Positions 28,791-42,237 of a stretch of 64,000 nt of DNA are shown here, piece by piece. Each line of letters starts with the position of its first letter. Position 1 is the first letter of the stretch. Both the position numbers and the translations under genes were made by a program. The DNA comes from Roseateles_B flavus (GTDB lineage Bacteria; Pseudomonadota; Gammaproteobacteria; Burkholderiales; Burkholderiaceae_C). The stretch is from contig NZ_JBDPZC010000005.1 in NCBI RefSeq assembly GCF_039872765.1, forward strand, positions 248,001 through 312,000. The letters run 5' to 3'. The notes beneath the pieces were generated by a model. The model did not search any database, was not told where the DNA came from, and saw only the letters and a program-made list of their open reading frames with translations.

Positions 28791-28891
28791 TTGTTACTAC
28801 CCAATCACCCAAACAAGCCTTCGCGCAAGGCGAAGAATACAGCAATCCCGCGCCGGACCCAAGCCGGTAGCGACGAAGGCCAACGGCCCCC

Positions 28892-29629
28892 TCACATCTG
28901 GCGAAACTTGCCCTGGAAGCTCTGACTCATCGCCAGGGTGCGCGGGTGGTCACGCAGGTGGATGCGCATCTGCCCCAGGCCGTGGCGCTCCACCCAGTCG
29001 ACGTGGCTGAGGTTGACCACGCTGCCGCGGTGCACCTGCCAGAACTGCTGCGGATCCAGCTGGGCCAGCAGGTCCTTGAGGCTGGTGCGTATCCAGGCCT
29101 CGCTGCCCTGCGCCACGACCTGGGTGTACTTGCTGTCGGACTGAAAATAGAGGACCTCGGCCACCGTCAGCAGGCGCAGGGCCTCGCCCTCCCCCACCTG
29201 CAGCCAGCGCAGGGGCTGTGCAGCCGGCGGCCTGGCGAGGCGGTCCAGCACCGCGCCCAGGTCCGGTGGCGCCTGGCGCAGGCGCTCACGCAGGCGCTGC
29301 ACGGTCTGGGCCAGGCGCTCCACCTGCAGGGGCTTGAGCAGGTAGTCGACTGCGCCATGCTCGAAGGCCTGCAGCGCATGCTGCTCGTAGGCGGTCACAA
29401 AGACGAGATGGGCCCGGCCCGAGAGCAGGCGTGCCAGGGCCAGGCCATCCAGCACGGGCAGGCGGATGTCCAGGAAGACGAGCTCGGGGCGATGCTGTTC
29501 GAACAGCGCCAGGCCCTGCCGGCCGTCGGGCGCCTCGTCCAGCACCAGCTCGGGCCACAGCAGGGCCAGTTGCTCGCGCAGGGCGGCACGCGGGAGGGCT
29601 TCGTCTTCGATCAGCAGGGCACGGGGCAT
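28892..29629 (-). CDS. LytTR-family response regulator
   Basis: This 245-aa regulator has a receiver domain (DE pair near residue 10, phospho-acceptor in LVFLDIRLPVLDG, K in LLKPLQVERL) and a C-terminal LytTR DNA-binding domain from about residue 145. LytTR marks are EVLYFQSDSKYTQV, IRTSLKDLLAQL, FWQVHRGSVVNL and the conserved basic C-terminal strand. The start chosen is ATG at 29629; an in-frame TTG nine codons upstream is less likely. The partner kinase is encoded 45 bp upstream. It resembles AlgR/LytR regulators, but targets cannot be inferred. Confidence 0.93.
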   Translation of the reverse strand: MPRALLIEDEALPRAALREQLALLWPELVLDEAPDGRQGLALFEQHRPELVFLDIRLPVLDGLALARLLSGRAHLVFVTAYEQHALQAFEHGAVDYLLKPLQVERLAQTVQRLRERLRQAPPDLGAVLDRLARPPAAQPLRWLQVGEGEALRLLTVAEVLYFQSDSKYTQVVAQGSEAWIRTSLKDLLAQLDPQQFWQVHRGSVVNLSHVDWVERHGLGQMRIHLRDHPRTLAMSQSFQGKFRQM

Positions 29630-29674
29630 GGGCAGGCAGGAGAGCTCTTGACACAAAGGCGGGTGCAGCCCGTT

Positions 29675-30826
29675 TCAGGGACGGCCCGGGGCGGCATCGG
29701 ACGCCTGCCAGGGCAGGTGCAGGCTCGCCCGCACCCCGCCGCCCGGCCGGCTCGTGACCGACAACCGGGCCCGCGGTCCGTGCAGCAGGGCCAGGCGTTC
29801 GCGCAGATTGTGCAGGCCCAGGCCCGAGCCGGCGCTGGCGGCCGGGCCGGTGGACAGGCCCACGCCGTCGTCCTCCACCGCCAGGAGCCAGGCCGCGTCT
29901 TCGCCGCCTTCCGCCTCCCGCTGCAGCAGCACGCGGATGGTTCCGCCACGGGCGCTGGGCTCGATGCCGTGCTGGAGGGCATTCTCGACCAGCGTCCCCA
30001 GCATCAGCGGCGCCAGCGGCTGTGCGCCCAGGTCGCCGGCCACGACGGGCATGTCGACACGCAGGCGCTCGCCCAGGCGCATCTGCGCCAGCGCCAGGTA
30101 GTGCGAGGCCAGCTCCAGCTCATGGGCCAGAGTGGACATGGGCGCCCGCATGGAAGGCAGCGCCAGGCGCAGGTAGCGGTGCAGGCGCCCCAGCATGTCG
30201 TCGGCCAGCGCCGGGTTGTGACGGACCAGGTACTGGATGCCGGCCAGGGTGTTGTAGAGAAAGTGCGGCTCCATCTGGGCCTGCAGGGCCTTGAGCTCGG
30301 ACTGCGTCACCTGGCGTGCAAGGTCCGAGAGCACGGCCTGCTGGGCCTGGCGTGCCCGCTGGCCCTGCTGCTGCCGCCACTGGCGCCAGCGTCCGAGCAG
30401 GGGAAGACCGTGCAGGGCCAGGGCGAAGGTCAATGGCGCCGGGAGCTGGTGCCACGGGATCTGCGTCAGGGGCCAGCCATACAGCCAGGTGCCGAGCTGC
30501 ATCGCGAGCAGGGCGGCGCCCACTGCGGGCAGCGGTGCCCCCAGCACCAGCGCCAGGGCACTCCAGCGCGCGTGGCGGGCGGCCCAGGGGCCGACCCGCG
30601 TGCGCTCGCAGGCCCATCGGCAGCCTGCCAACCACAGCCCGACGGCGGTGTAGGCCGCCCACAGAGACAGGAGGTGCTGCAGCACCCAAGGCGACACGCC
30701 CCAGGCGCGGGCCCCGCCCAGGGCGGCGATGTACAGCGCCGTCGGCAGCAGCTGGCCACGGTTCAGAACATACGGAGCCAGCAGCTCCGGCCAGGCCTGC
30801 CGGCCTGCGGACGGGGCGAGGCTCAC
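29675..30826 (-). CDS. LytS/YehU-type sensor histidine kinase
   Basis: This 383-aa kinase has about four hydrophobic segments in the first 150 residues, a short coiled linker (RQWRQQQGQRARQAQQAV) and a His_kinase (PF06580-like) domain. The phospho-acceptor motif is LKALQAQMEPHFLYNTLAGIQ. The ATPase N box is LVENALQHGI, and G boxes lie at EDDGVGLS and GSGLGLHNLRERLALLHG. Its start overlaps the stop of the upstream secreted-protein gene by 4 nt. The three genes look like one operon in which the secreted protein may tune the sensor. Confidence 0.92.
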   Translation of the reverse strand: MSLAPSAGRQAWPELLAPYVLNRGQLLPTALYIAALGGARAWGVSPWVLQHLLSLWAAYTAVGLWLAGCRWACERTRVGPWAARHARWSALALVLGAPLPAVGAALLAMQLGTWLYGWPLTQIPWHQLPAPLTFALALHGLPLLGRWRQWRQQQGQRARQAQQAVLSDLARQVTQSELKALQAQMEPHFLYNTLAGIQYLVRHNPALADDMLGRLHRYLRLALPSMRAPMSTLAHELELASHYLALAQMRLGERLRVDMPVVAGDLGAQPLAPLMLGTLVENALQHGIEPSARGGTIRVLLQREAEGGEDAAWLLAVEDDGVGLSTGPAASAGSGLGLHNLRERLALLHGPRARLSVTSRPGGGVRASLHLPWQASDAAPGRP

Positions 30827-31503
30827 ATCAGGTCCAGATTGCCCGGGGGCTGAGGCCTGGCCGAGTACTGTGGCACCTGCTGCAGCCCGGCGTTGAAGGC
30901 ATCCAGGCGCAGCGGCAGGCGATCCACGCTGAGGGGCACGGACCGGCTCACCTCCTCGAAGCGCATGCGGGCGACCCAGACCTTGCCCTCGCCACGGACC
31001 AGCGGGCCCATCATCACCGCGCCGCCATTGCCTTGCGGCACATCGAGGGTGATGGCGAAAGGCTGCCAGCCGGCGCTGTCTCGCGGCTGGGCGGGATCAC
31101 CGGTCGTGCCGACGACCAGCGGCAGTTCGCTGCTCTTCAGCACGCGGCGGGGTCCGACGAAGCTGGCGCTGTCGGGGCGCTCGCGAGCCTCCATGTAGAC
31201 GCCGGCCCAGTGCTTGACGCCCTCGGTGCGGTAGAAGCCGCTCAGGCGCACGCGCTTGCCGGCATAGCCCGTGGCCCAGGTCGTGGCCGAGCCATGGGTG
31301 AACTCGTCAAGCGCCACCGTGCTCTGCACCGAGAGGGTCGGGGCGTCCAGGTAGGCGCTCTGCGGGTCCAGGCCGATGCGGTAGGCCGTGGGACCCGGGC
31401 CCGTGCTGGACGAGCCCCAGCCCTTGGCGTTCTCGAAACCTGAGCTGGCGGCGGCCATCAGGAGCACCGCAGCAGGCGCGGCAAACAGTACTTTCCAATC
31501 CAT
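30823..31503 (-). CDS. Secreted protein of unknown function, first gene of the LytTR operon
   Basis: I do not recognise this 226-aa protein. The start at 31503 (MDWKVLFAAPAAVLLMAAASSG) has GGGAG six bases upstream and gives an export signal. The mature part is rich in beta-type sequence (VRLSGFYRTEGVKHWAGVYM, FAITLDVPQGNGGAVMMG), perhaps a jelly-roll or carbohydrate-binding-like fold; that is a guess. It overlaps the kinase gene by 4 nt, which argues for a joint role in sensing. Confidence 0.8.
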   Translation of the reverse strand: MDWKVLFAAPAAVLLMAAASSGFENAKGWGSSSTGPGPTAYRIGLDPQSAYLDAPTLSVQSTVALDEFTHGSATTWATGYAGKRVRLSGFYRTEGVKHWAGVYMEARERPDSASFVGPRRVLKSSELPLVVGTTGDPAQPRDSAGWQPFAITLDVPQGNGGAVMMGPLVRGEGKVWVARMRFEEVSRSVPLSVDRLPLRLDAFNAGLQQVPQYSARPQPPGNLDLM

Positions 31504-31635
31504 GCAAGTCTCCCTCGGGGAATCAACAGGCCTCCAGCATGCGCGGGACGGACCTGCCGGGTCGACAGGCATGCGACCAGCCCGCTTGTTCCGCGACGGG
31601 CGCCCCGGTCCGCGGACGAAGGCCGGTCTCCCGGG

Positions 31636-32100
31636 TCAGCCCAGCGCTGCCACCACCTCTGGCGGGGCCTGCACCAGCTCGATCAGCACCCCCTCCCCGC
31701 CGATCGGAAACTCCTCGCTGCTCTTGGGATGGATGAAGCAGATGTCGAAGCCCGCAGCGCCCTTGCGGATGCCGCCGGGCGCGAAGCGTACGCCGTTCGC
31801 ACTCATCCACTCGACGGCCTTGGGCAGGTCATCCACCCAGAGGCCCACGTGGTTGAGCGGCGTGGCGTGCACGGCAGGCTTCTTCTCGGGGTCCAGGGGC
31901 TGCATGAGGTCGACCTCGACCTTGTGCGCGCCGCTGCCGATGGCGCAGATGTCCTCGTCCACGTTCTCGCGCTCGGAGACGAAGTTGCCGGTCACGGTGA
32001 GGCCCAGCACGTCGACCCACAGCTTGCGCAGGGCCTGCTTGTCCGGACCGCCGATGGCGATCTGCTGGATGCCGAGGATTCGATAGGGCTTGTGTGTCAC
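31636..32100 (-). CDS. VOC-family protein, probable methylmalonyl-CoA epimerase or relative
   Basis: This 154-aa vicinal-oxygen-chelate protein has two beta-alpha-beta halves. The GTG start at 32100 is supported by GGAG seven bases upstream. Probable metal ligands are Q in ILGIQQIAI, E in HKVEVDL, H in LNHVGLWVDD and E in VLIELVQ. The first ligand is Gln where bacterial epimerases and glyoxalases usually have His. In the pathway this gene accompanies, the missing step is (S)- to (R)-methylmalonyl-CoA epimerisation, which suggests the role. A glyoxalase-like activity is the alternative. Confidence 0.7.
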   Translation of the reverse strand: MTHKPYRILGIQQIAIGGPDKQALRKLWVDVLGLTVTGNFVSERENVDEDICAIGSGAHKVEVDLMQPLDPEKKPAVHATPLNHVGLWVDDLPKAVEWMSANGVRFAPGGIRKGAAGFDICFIHPKSSEEFPIGGEGVLIELVQAPPEVVAALG

Positions 32101-32160
32101 TGAAGTTCTCCAGGGCCGACAACACCGGGGCACTGAGGCCTTGGGGACTCAGCGGCACCC

Positions 32161-32227
32161 GAGGATCCGGCTCCGCCGGCCCTGCGGGTGCGCCCCCTCG
32201 AAGGGGCCGGCGCAGCCGGTAGGGGGT
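32161..32227. repeat. Intercistronic palindromic repeat, copy 1
   Basis: This GC-rich element begins GGATCCGGCTCCGCCGG, has a CGCCCCCTCGAAGGGGC core, and ends GGCGCAGCCGGTAGGGGG. It lies directly after the pccA stop. A close copy is at 37840 after the mutase stop. Nested arms (CCGGCT/AGCCGG and GCCCC/GGGGC) can fold into a long hairpin. Confidence 0.75.
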
Positions 32228-32230
32228 GGT

Positions 32231-34298
<2,068 letters not shown>

Positions 34299-34306
<8 letters not shown>

Positions 34307-34430
34307 GCTGTGCCCCCGTGGTGAACTCGCCTGCACGACCGGCTGCGCCGGCCGCCATGCAATGTGTCGCCGACGCGACCGCGCCAGAGGCGCGAACACC
34401 CCGGTTGGCAATGAGGATCTTCTTAAACAT
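34299..34430 (-). CDS. Possible leader ORF made by duplication of the pccA start
   Basis: From the upstream copy of the pccA start, an open frame of 43 codons begins MFKKILIANRG and then diverges. It has the better ribosome site of the two (GGAGG four bases before ATG). It ends at a TAA (34301-34299) that overlaps the real pccA start codon region, so termination would place ribosomes at the pccA start. Whether it is translated is unknown; it may be only a duplication scar. Confidence 0.35.
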
Positions 34431-34484
34431 GGTGCCTCCAAGCTGGCAGCACGCCAGCCTTCGATTCGAATTTCAGACAGTGGT

Positions 34485-35096
34485 TCATGGCTGCGACTTC
34501 GCTGTGCGCACCTGCAGGCAGCGCGCGACCCAGCGCTCCTGGCGCTCGCGCAGCCAGGCGCTCGTGTCGCCCTTGCGGGGGCCCGTGCCTTCGTAGCCGA
34601 AGCGCAGCATGGCCTCGGCCCGGCCGGCCTCCAGGCCGTCGACGCCCTGCGCCAGCGCCTCGCGCAGGTCACGACGCGCTTCCTTGAGCGGCAGGCCGTC
34701 AGCGCGGTACAGCAGGATCACCGGCAGGGTGTCGAGGTCCGCACCGCAGGCCGCGCGCTGTCCGGGGCTGCTGTCCGGCACCAGGCGTGCCGTGCAGCGC
34801 TCGAAGCCCTGCTCGGCCCAGTGCCGCAGACGCGCGTCGTCGATTTCGCCCGGCTGCGCCAGCTGCTCGCGCCACCAGGCCTGGTCCTCGGCAGCGAGCT
34901 CGCTGCCTTGCTCCAGCAGCAAGAGCATGGCCATGCCCTGCTCGCTGTGGCGTGCGTCCAGGTAGTCCAGGCTCAGGGCCGGCAAGGCACGCAACGCCAC
35001 GCAGGGCGCCACGGCCTCGGCCGTCAGCGGTCGAGGGGCGCCGTGAGCCGAGGCCAGGCCAGCCAGCAACAGCGACAGCAGGAAGGACTTGGGCAT
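34485..35096 (-). CDS. Putative secreted protein between pccA and pccB
   Basis: I do not recognise this 203-aa protein. The start at 35096 gives the signal peptide MPKSFLLSLLLAGLASAHG, with cleavage likely near ASAHG-A. The mature part is alpha-helical and rich in Ala, Leu, Arg and Glu. Four cysteines (in APCVAL, ERCTAR, RAACGAD and ARCLQV) could form two disulfides in the periplasm. It sits between the two carboxylase subunit genes on the same strand and is likely co-transcribed. No link to propionate metabolism can be drawn from its sequence. Confidence 0.75.
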   Translation of the reverse strand: MPKSFLLSLLLAGLASAHGAPRPLTAEAVAPCVALRALPALSLDYLDARHSEQGMAMLLLLEQGSELAAEDQAWWREQLAQPGEIDDARLRHWAEQGFERCTARLVPDSSPGQRAACGADLDTLPVILLYRADGLPLKEARRDLREALAQGVDGLEAGRAEAMLRFGYEGTGPRKGDTSAWLRERQERWVARCLQVRTAKSQP

Positions 35097-35128
35097 GGCG
35101 GACAGGCGTCGTGCTTGCGCCGGACGGG

Positions 35129-36661
<1,533 letters not shown>

Positions 36662-36671
36662 AACGGTCCTT

Positions 36672-37775
36672 TCACGGGGCAGTGCCGGGTGTCGCCGCGG
36701 GGGCAAGACCTGGCACCTGGGAACTGGAGGAGTCGGATGTCGGGGAAACCGGCCCGGCCGCTGCCGCCTGGCCATGGAAAGCGGTGAGAAGCGCGCGTGC
36801 GGCGGTCGAAGGTGCCAGCTGGCCTGCCAGCACGCGGGCCGTGGTGTCGGGCAGTTGGGCGCGGACCGAAGTGTCTGCCATGAAGGCCGCCTTGAGCCCG
36901 CTCTGGATGCGTTCCCACATCCAGGCCAGGGCCTGCTGCTGGCGCTTCTCGGCCCAACGGCCGGCGGCGGTCTGCAGCTGCCGGAACTGCTCGACGGCAG
37001 CCCAGAACTCGCTGAGGCCCTGGAACTTGAGCGCACTGAGCTGCAGGGCCTTGGGGTGCCACAGCGTCTCGTCATGCGCCGCGTGCTCGGGCCGCCCGTG
37101 CATCCCGAGCAGGCGCAACGAGGACATGATCTGGGCCTGCGCCCGCGTCGCCGCGGCGGGGTCCACATCGGCCTTGTTGATCACCACGAGGTCCGCCAGC
37201 TCCATCACGCCCTTCTTGATGGCCTGGAGCTCGTCGCCGGCATTGGGCAGCTGCAGCAGCACGTACATGTCCGTCATGCCGGCCACGGCGGTCTCGCTCT
37301 GGCCCACGCCCACGGTCTCGACGATGACGATGTCAAAGCCCGCGGCCTCGCAGACCAGCATGGCCTCGCGCGTCTTCTCGGCCACGCCGCCCAGGGTGCC
37401 GCTGCTGGGGCTGGGGCGGATGTAGGCGCGCTCGTCCATGGAGAGGCGCTCCATGCGGGTCTTGTCCCCGAGGATGGAGCCGCCCGAGACCGTGCTGGAG
37501 GGGTCGACGGCCAGCACCGCCACGCGGTGACCGCGCTCGATCAGGAACAGACCCAGGGCCTCGATGAAGGTGCTCTTGCCCACCCCCGGCACGCCGGAGA
37601 TCCCGAGGCGCAGCGAGCGGCCCGTGTGCGGCAGCAACTCGCCCAGCAGGGTGTCGGCCAGGGCGCGGTGGTCGGCCCGGGTGGACTCCAGCAGCGTGAT
37701 GGACTTGGCCATGGCACGGCGCTGGGCCGGGCCAGGCGCGCTGACGATGGCTTGAGCCAGCGAGCTTGATGACAT
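36672..37775 (-). CDS. meaB: Methylmalonyl-CoA mutase-associated GTPase MeaB
   Basis: This G3E-family GTPase of about 367 aa protects and reloads the B12 cofactor of methylmalonyl-CoA mutase. Motifs are the Walker A GISGVPGVGKST, VDPSSTVSGGSILGDKTRM, VETVGVGQSE and the base-recognition VVINKADVD. Several in-frame ATGs crowd the start; 37775 is chosen because GGGAG lies close upstream, with 37799 as the alternative. The C-terminus carries a Pro/Ser-rich tail of about 30 residues. It follows the mutase gene in the same direction. Confidence 0.94.
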   Translation of the reverse strand: MSSSSLAQAIVSAPGPAQRRAMAKSITLLESTRADHRALADTLLGELLPHTGRSLRLGISGVPGVGKSTFIEALGLFLIERGHRVAVLAVDPSSTVSGGSILGDKTRMERLSMDERAYIRPSPSSGTLGGVAEKTREAMLVCEAAGFDIVIVETVGVGQSETAVAGMTDMYVLLQLPNAGDELQAIKKGVMELADLVVINKADVDPAAATRAQAQIMSSLRLLGMHGRPEHAAHDETLWHPKALQLSALKFQGLSEFWAAVEQFRQLQTAAGRWAEKRQQQALAWMWERIQSGLKAAFMADTSVRAQLPDTTARVLAGQLAPSTAARALLTAFHGQAAAAGPVSPTSDSSSSQVPGLAPAATPGTAP

Positions 37776-37839
37776 CGAGCTCCCCATCACCATGCCCACG
37801 CGCCCCAGCGTCGGGCTGTCGCCAATCCAGCGGCGTCCC

Positions 37840-37907
37840 GGGATCCGGCTTTGCCGAGCCCTGGGATGCGCCCCCTGGAGGGGGCCGGCGTAGCCGGTAC
37901 GGGGGGA
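37840..37907. repeat. Intercistronic palindromic repeat, copy 2
   Basis: Same family as the copy at 32161: GGATCCGGCTTTGCCG start, GCGCCCCCTGGAGGGGGC core, GGCGTAGCCGGTACGGGGG end. It lies between the mutase stop and the meaB start. The differences between copies preserve the ability to fold. Confidence 0.75.
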
Positions 37908-37908
37908 G

Positions 37909-40074
<2,166 letters not shown>

Positions 40075-40113
40075 TGACAACTCCTGAAGGCCTCGCATCA
40101 TAGCGCCTTCGTT

Positions 40114-40129
40114 ATTCATAATTATGAAT
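40114..40129. promoter_or_regulatory. Perfect 16-bp palindrome, likely GntR operator
   Basis: ATTCATAATTATGAAT is identical to its reverse complement and stands out as AT-rich in a GC-rich intergenic region. It lies 40 bp upstream of the mutase start and 88 bp upstream of the divergent GntR gene, an ideal place to control both. FCD-type GntR regulators often bind short AT-rich palindromes. Confidence 0.7.
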
Positions 40130-40217
40130 GCAAATTTGACTACACTCTGACAGCATCGGCCTTGCGCAGCAGCTTGCGTGCTGCGGGCCCATCCGACGTC
40201 CAACTCTGCAGCCCACC

Positions 40218-40868
40218 ATGCCGGCCACCTCCCCGTTTGCCCAGCGTCCGCTCTATGAGGAAGTGGCCGAGCAGCTGCGCCAGCGCATCTTCGGCCGGCT
40301 GCTGGAGCCCGGCAGCTGGATCGACGAGCTCAAGCTCTGCGGCGAGCTGGGCATCAGCCGCACGCCCATGCGCGAGGCGCTGAAGGTGCTGGCCGTCGAG
40401 GGCCTGGTGACCATGCGACCCCGCCGCGGCGCCTACGTGACCGAGATGTCCGAGCGCGACGTGCGCGAGGCCTACCAGTTGCTGGCACTGCTGGAGAGCG
40501 ATGCCGCCGCGCGCGTGGCCGAGCGGGCCACCGGCGCGGAGCTGGCGGAGCTGCAGACCCTGCACGCGCAGCTGGAGGCCGCCATTGGCGAGCGCGAGCG
40601 CTTCTTCGCCCTCAACGAGGCTTTCCACCTGCGCCTGCTGGAGCTGGAGGGCAACCGCTGGCGGCAGCAGATCGTCACCGACCTGCGCCGCGTGATGAAG
40701 CTCAACCGCCACCACTCCCTCTTCAAGCAGGGCCGCCTGGCCGAGTCCCTGCAGGAGCACCGGGACCTGATGCATGCCCTCATCGAACGCCGGCCCGAGC
40801 AGGTGGCTCAGCGCATGAGGCTGCATTTCGAGAATGGGCTGAATGCGGCGGCGCCGCAGGGGGCTTGA
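40218..40868 (+). CDS. GntR-family (FCD) transcriptional regulator
   Basis: This 216-aa regulator has a winged helix-turn-helix (YEEVAEQLRQRIFGRLLEPGSWI to LGISRTPMREALKVLAVEGLV, then the wing RPRRGAYV) and an all-helical FCD ligand domain. Likely metal/ligand positions lie in FFALNEAFHLRLLE and LQEHRDLMHAL. It is divergent from the methylmalonyl-CoA mutase operon across a 16-bp palindrome. It probably senses a propionate or methylmalonate metabolite and controls that operon; this is inference. Confidence 0.92.
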   Translation: MPATSPFAQRPLYEEVAEQLRQRIFGRLLEPGSWIDELKLCGELGISRTPMREALKVLAVEGLVTMRPRRGAYVTEMSERDVREAYQLLALLESDAAARVAERATGAELAELQTLHAQLEAAIGERERFFALNEAFHLRLLELEGNRWRQQIVTDLRRVMKLNRHHSLFKQGRLAESLQEHRDLMHALIERRPEQVAQRMRLHFENGLNAAAPQGA

Positions 40869-40954
40869 CTCATGCGCCCTAGGCATCATCCCTTTCCAGC
40901 GTTTCGCGCAACGAGCCCTCCGCACGAACCTCCGGTGCATGAGCCGGGATACGG

Positions 40955-41027
40955 GGGCAGGGGATTGCGCAGGTAAAAGGGGGAGGACCGCAACGCGGTG
41001 CGCAGGACACGGAGCAATCCCCTGCCC
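40955..41027. other. 14-bp inverted repeat with nested hairpin
   Basis: GGGCAGGGGATTGC (40955-40968) is the exact reverse complement of GCAATCCCCTGCCC (41014-41027). The 45-base interior contains a second small hairpin, ACCGC-AAC-GCGGT. The element lies in the 338-bp gap between the GntR gene and the methyltransferase gene. It has no U-run, so it is not a normal terminator. No gene is seen in this gap. Confidence 0.55.
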
Positions 41028-41206
41028 TCGCGTCCCGGCGACGCTCCACCCCGGCCAGCGAAGCGCCCCGTCCCCAAACGCTGGAAATGCCCCCTCCCCC
41101 GCCCCGTCCAGGATGGATCACCCCCCGCCACCCAGGGCAGACTCCCGGTATGCAGCCCCGCCCGCAGGTGCCGCTGCCACGTCGTCCACGGACAGGAGCC
41201 CCTCCC

Positions 41207-42169
41207 ATGCTCAGCAACGAAGAACTGGCCCAGGCCGCCAAGGAATGGTGGTACTACACCGTCGAGCTCTCCCCCGGCCTCGTCGCCCAGGGCACCTATC
41301 CGCCCGACTTCCCCTACATGCCCCGCATGCTGATGCGCCAGGCCCATCTCCAGGGCCAGGACTGCCTGGACCTGGGCAGCATGGAAGGCGTGATCCCCGT
41401 GCTGATGAACCGCAAGGGCGCCCGCCGCGTGCTCGCCACCGACGCCGTGCCCCACTGCGCCCAGAAGATGGACTGGCTCAAGAAGGTCTACAAGGCCGAC
41501 TGGGACTTCCGTGAGGTCGGGCTGATGTACGACCTGCACCAGAAGCTGGCCGACGAAGGCAGCTTCGACTACGTCAACCTCTCCGGCGTGCTCTACCACG
41601 TGTTCTCGCCCATGCACACGCTGGCCTGTGCCCGCCCGCTGGTGAAGAAGAACGGACTCTTCATGCTCTCGACCAATGTCGTCAACGAGCAGTCCGACGT
41701 GATGCACTTCAACACCGCCGGCAAGCTGCAGACCGAGCCCAACACCTTCTGGTACCCCTCGATCCCGCTGCTGGAGTACATGCTGCGCTACTTCAACTTC
41801 GCGCCCATCGACTGCCTCTACAGCCGCCACCCCTCCGATGCCGCCCTCTATGTGCCGGGCAAGGAGTGCGGTTTCATCTCCATCGTCTGCCGCGCCGTGG
41901 ACCGCGGCACCGCCCTGCCTGCCGATGACAGCTGGGCCCGCCGCTCCATGCTGGGATCCTGGGAGTACACCGGCCTGTCGCCCCAGAAGCACGGCGCCGA
42001 GCAGCCCGTGTCCACCATCGGCTACGACGTGCCCGAGGCCCTGCAGGCCCAGGTCGCGCAGAAGGGCTCGATCGACCTCTACCTGGCCGTCAACGAGCAC
42101 GGCCGCCGCGTCGTGCGCGCCACCCGGGCGCAGGACACCTACCTGCTGCGCCTCAACGACGAGTCTTGA
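41207..42169 (+). CDS. Class I SAM-dependent methyltransferase (CmoB/DUF1698-like)
   Basis: This 320-aa protein starts at ATG 41207 with AGGAG eight bases upstream. SAM motif I is CLDLGSMEGVIPVLMNRKGA. The motif II region is VLATDAVPHCAQKM, and the motif IV-like stretch is FDYVNLSGVLYHVFSP. The opening EWWYYTVELSPGLVAQGTYPPDF recalls tRNA-wobble methyltransferases of the CmoB/DUF1698 type, but the overall match is loose and a glycan or lipid substrate is possible. It is followed by a terminator and faces the acyltransferase-glycosyltransferase pair, so it may belong to a surface-polymer neighbourhood. Confidence 0.75.
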   Translation: MLSNEELAQAAKEWWYYTVELSPGLVAQGTYPPDFPYMPRMLMRQAHLQGQDCLDLGSMEGVIPVLMNRKGARRVLATDAVPHCAQKMDWLKKVYKADWDFREVGLMYDLHQKLADEGSFDYVNLSGVLYHVFSPMHTLACARPLVKKNGLFMLSTNVVNEQSDVMHFNTAGKLQTEPNTFWYPSIPLLEYMLRYFNFAPIDCLYSRHPSDAALYVPGKECGFISIVCRAVDRGTALPADDSWARRSMLGSWEYTGLSPQKHGAEQPVSTIGYDVPEALQAQVAQKGSIDLYLAVNEHGRRVVRATRAQDTYLLRLNDES

Positions 42170-42187
42170 TGCGCGTCAAGCCATGAC

Positions 42188-42218
42188 AAAGGGCGCACGA
42201 AGCGCCCTTTTCCTTTTC
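42188..42218 (+). terminator. Intrinsic terminator after the methyltransferase gene
   Basis: AAAGGGCGC and GCGCCCTTT form a perfect 9-bp stem with a 5-base loop. TTTTCCTTTTC follows on the plus strand. Its A-run on the other side means it may also stop the convergent minus-strand transcript. Confidence 0.85.
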
Positions 42219-42237
42219 ATGCCGACCCGATGATCGC

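Noticed and set aside
26237..28870. 877-codon plus-strand frame across leuC and lysR
   Set aside because: Spans two genuine minus-strand genes and their intergenic region; composition is that of an antisense frame.
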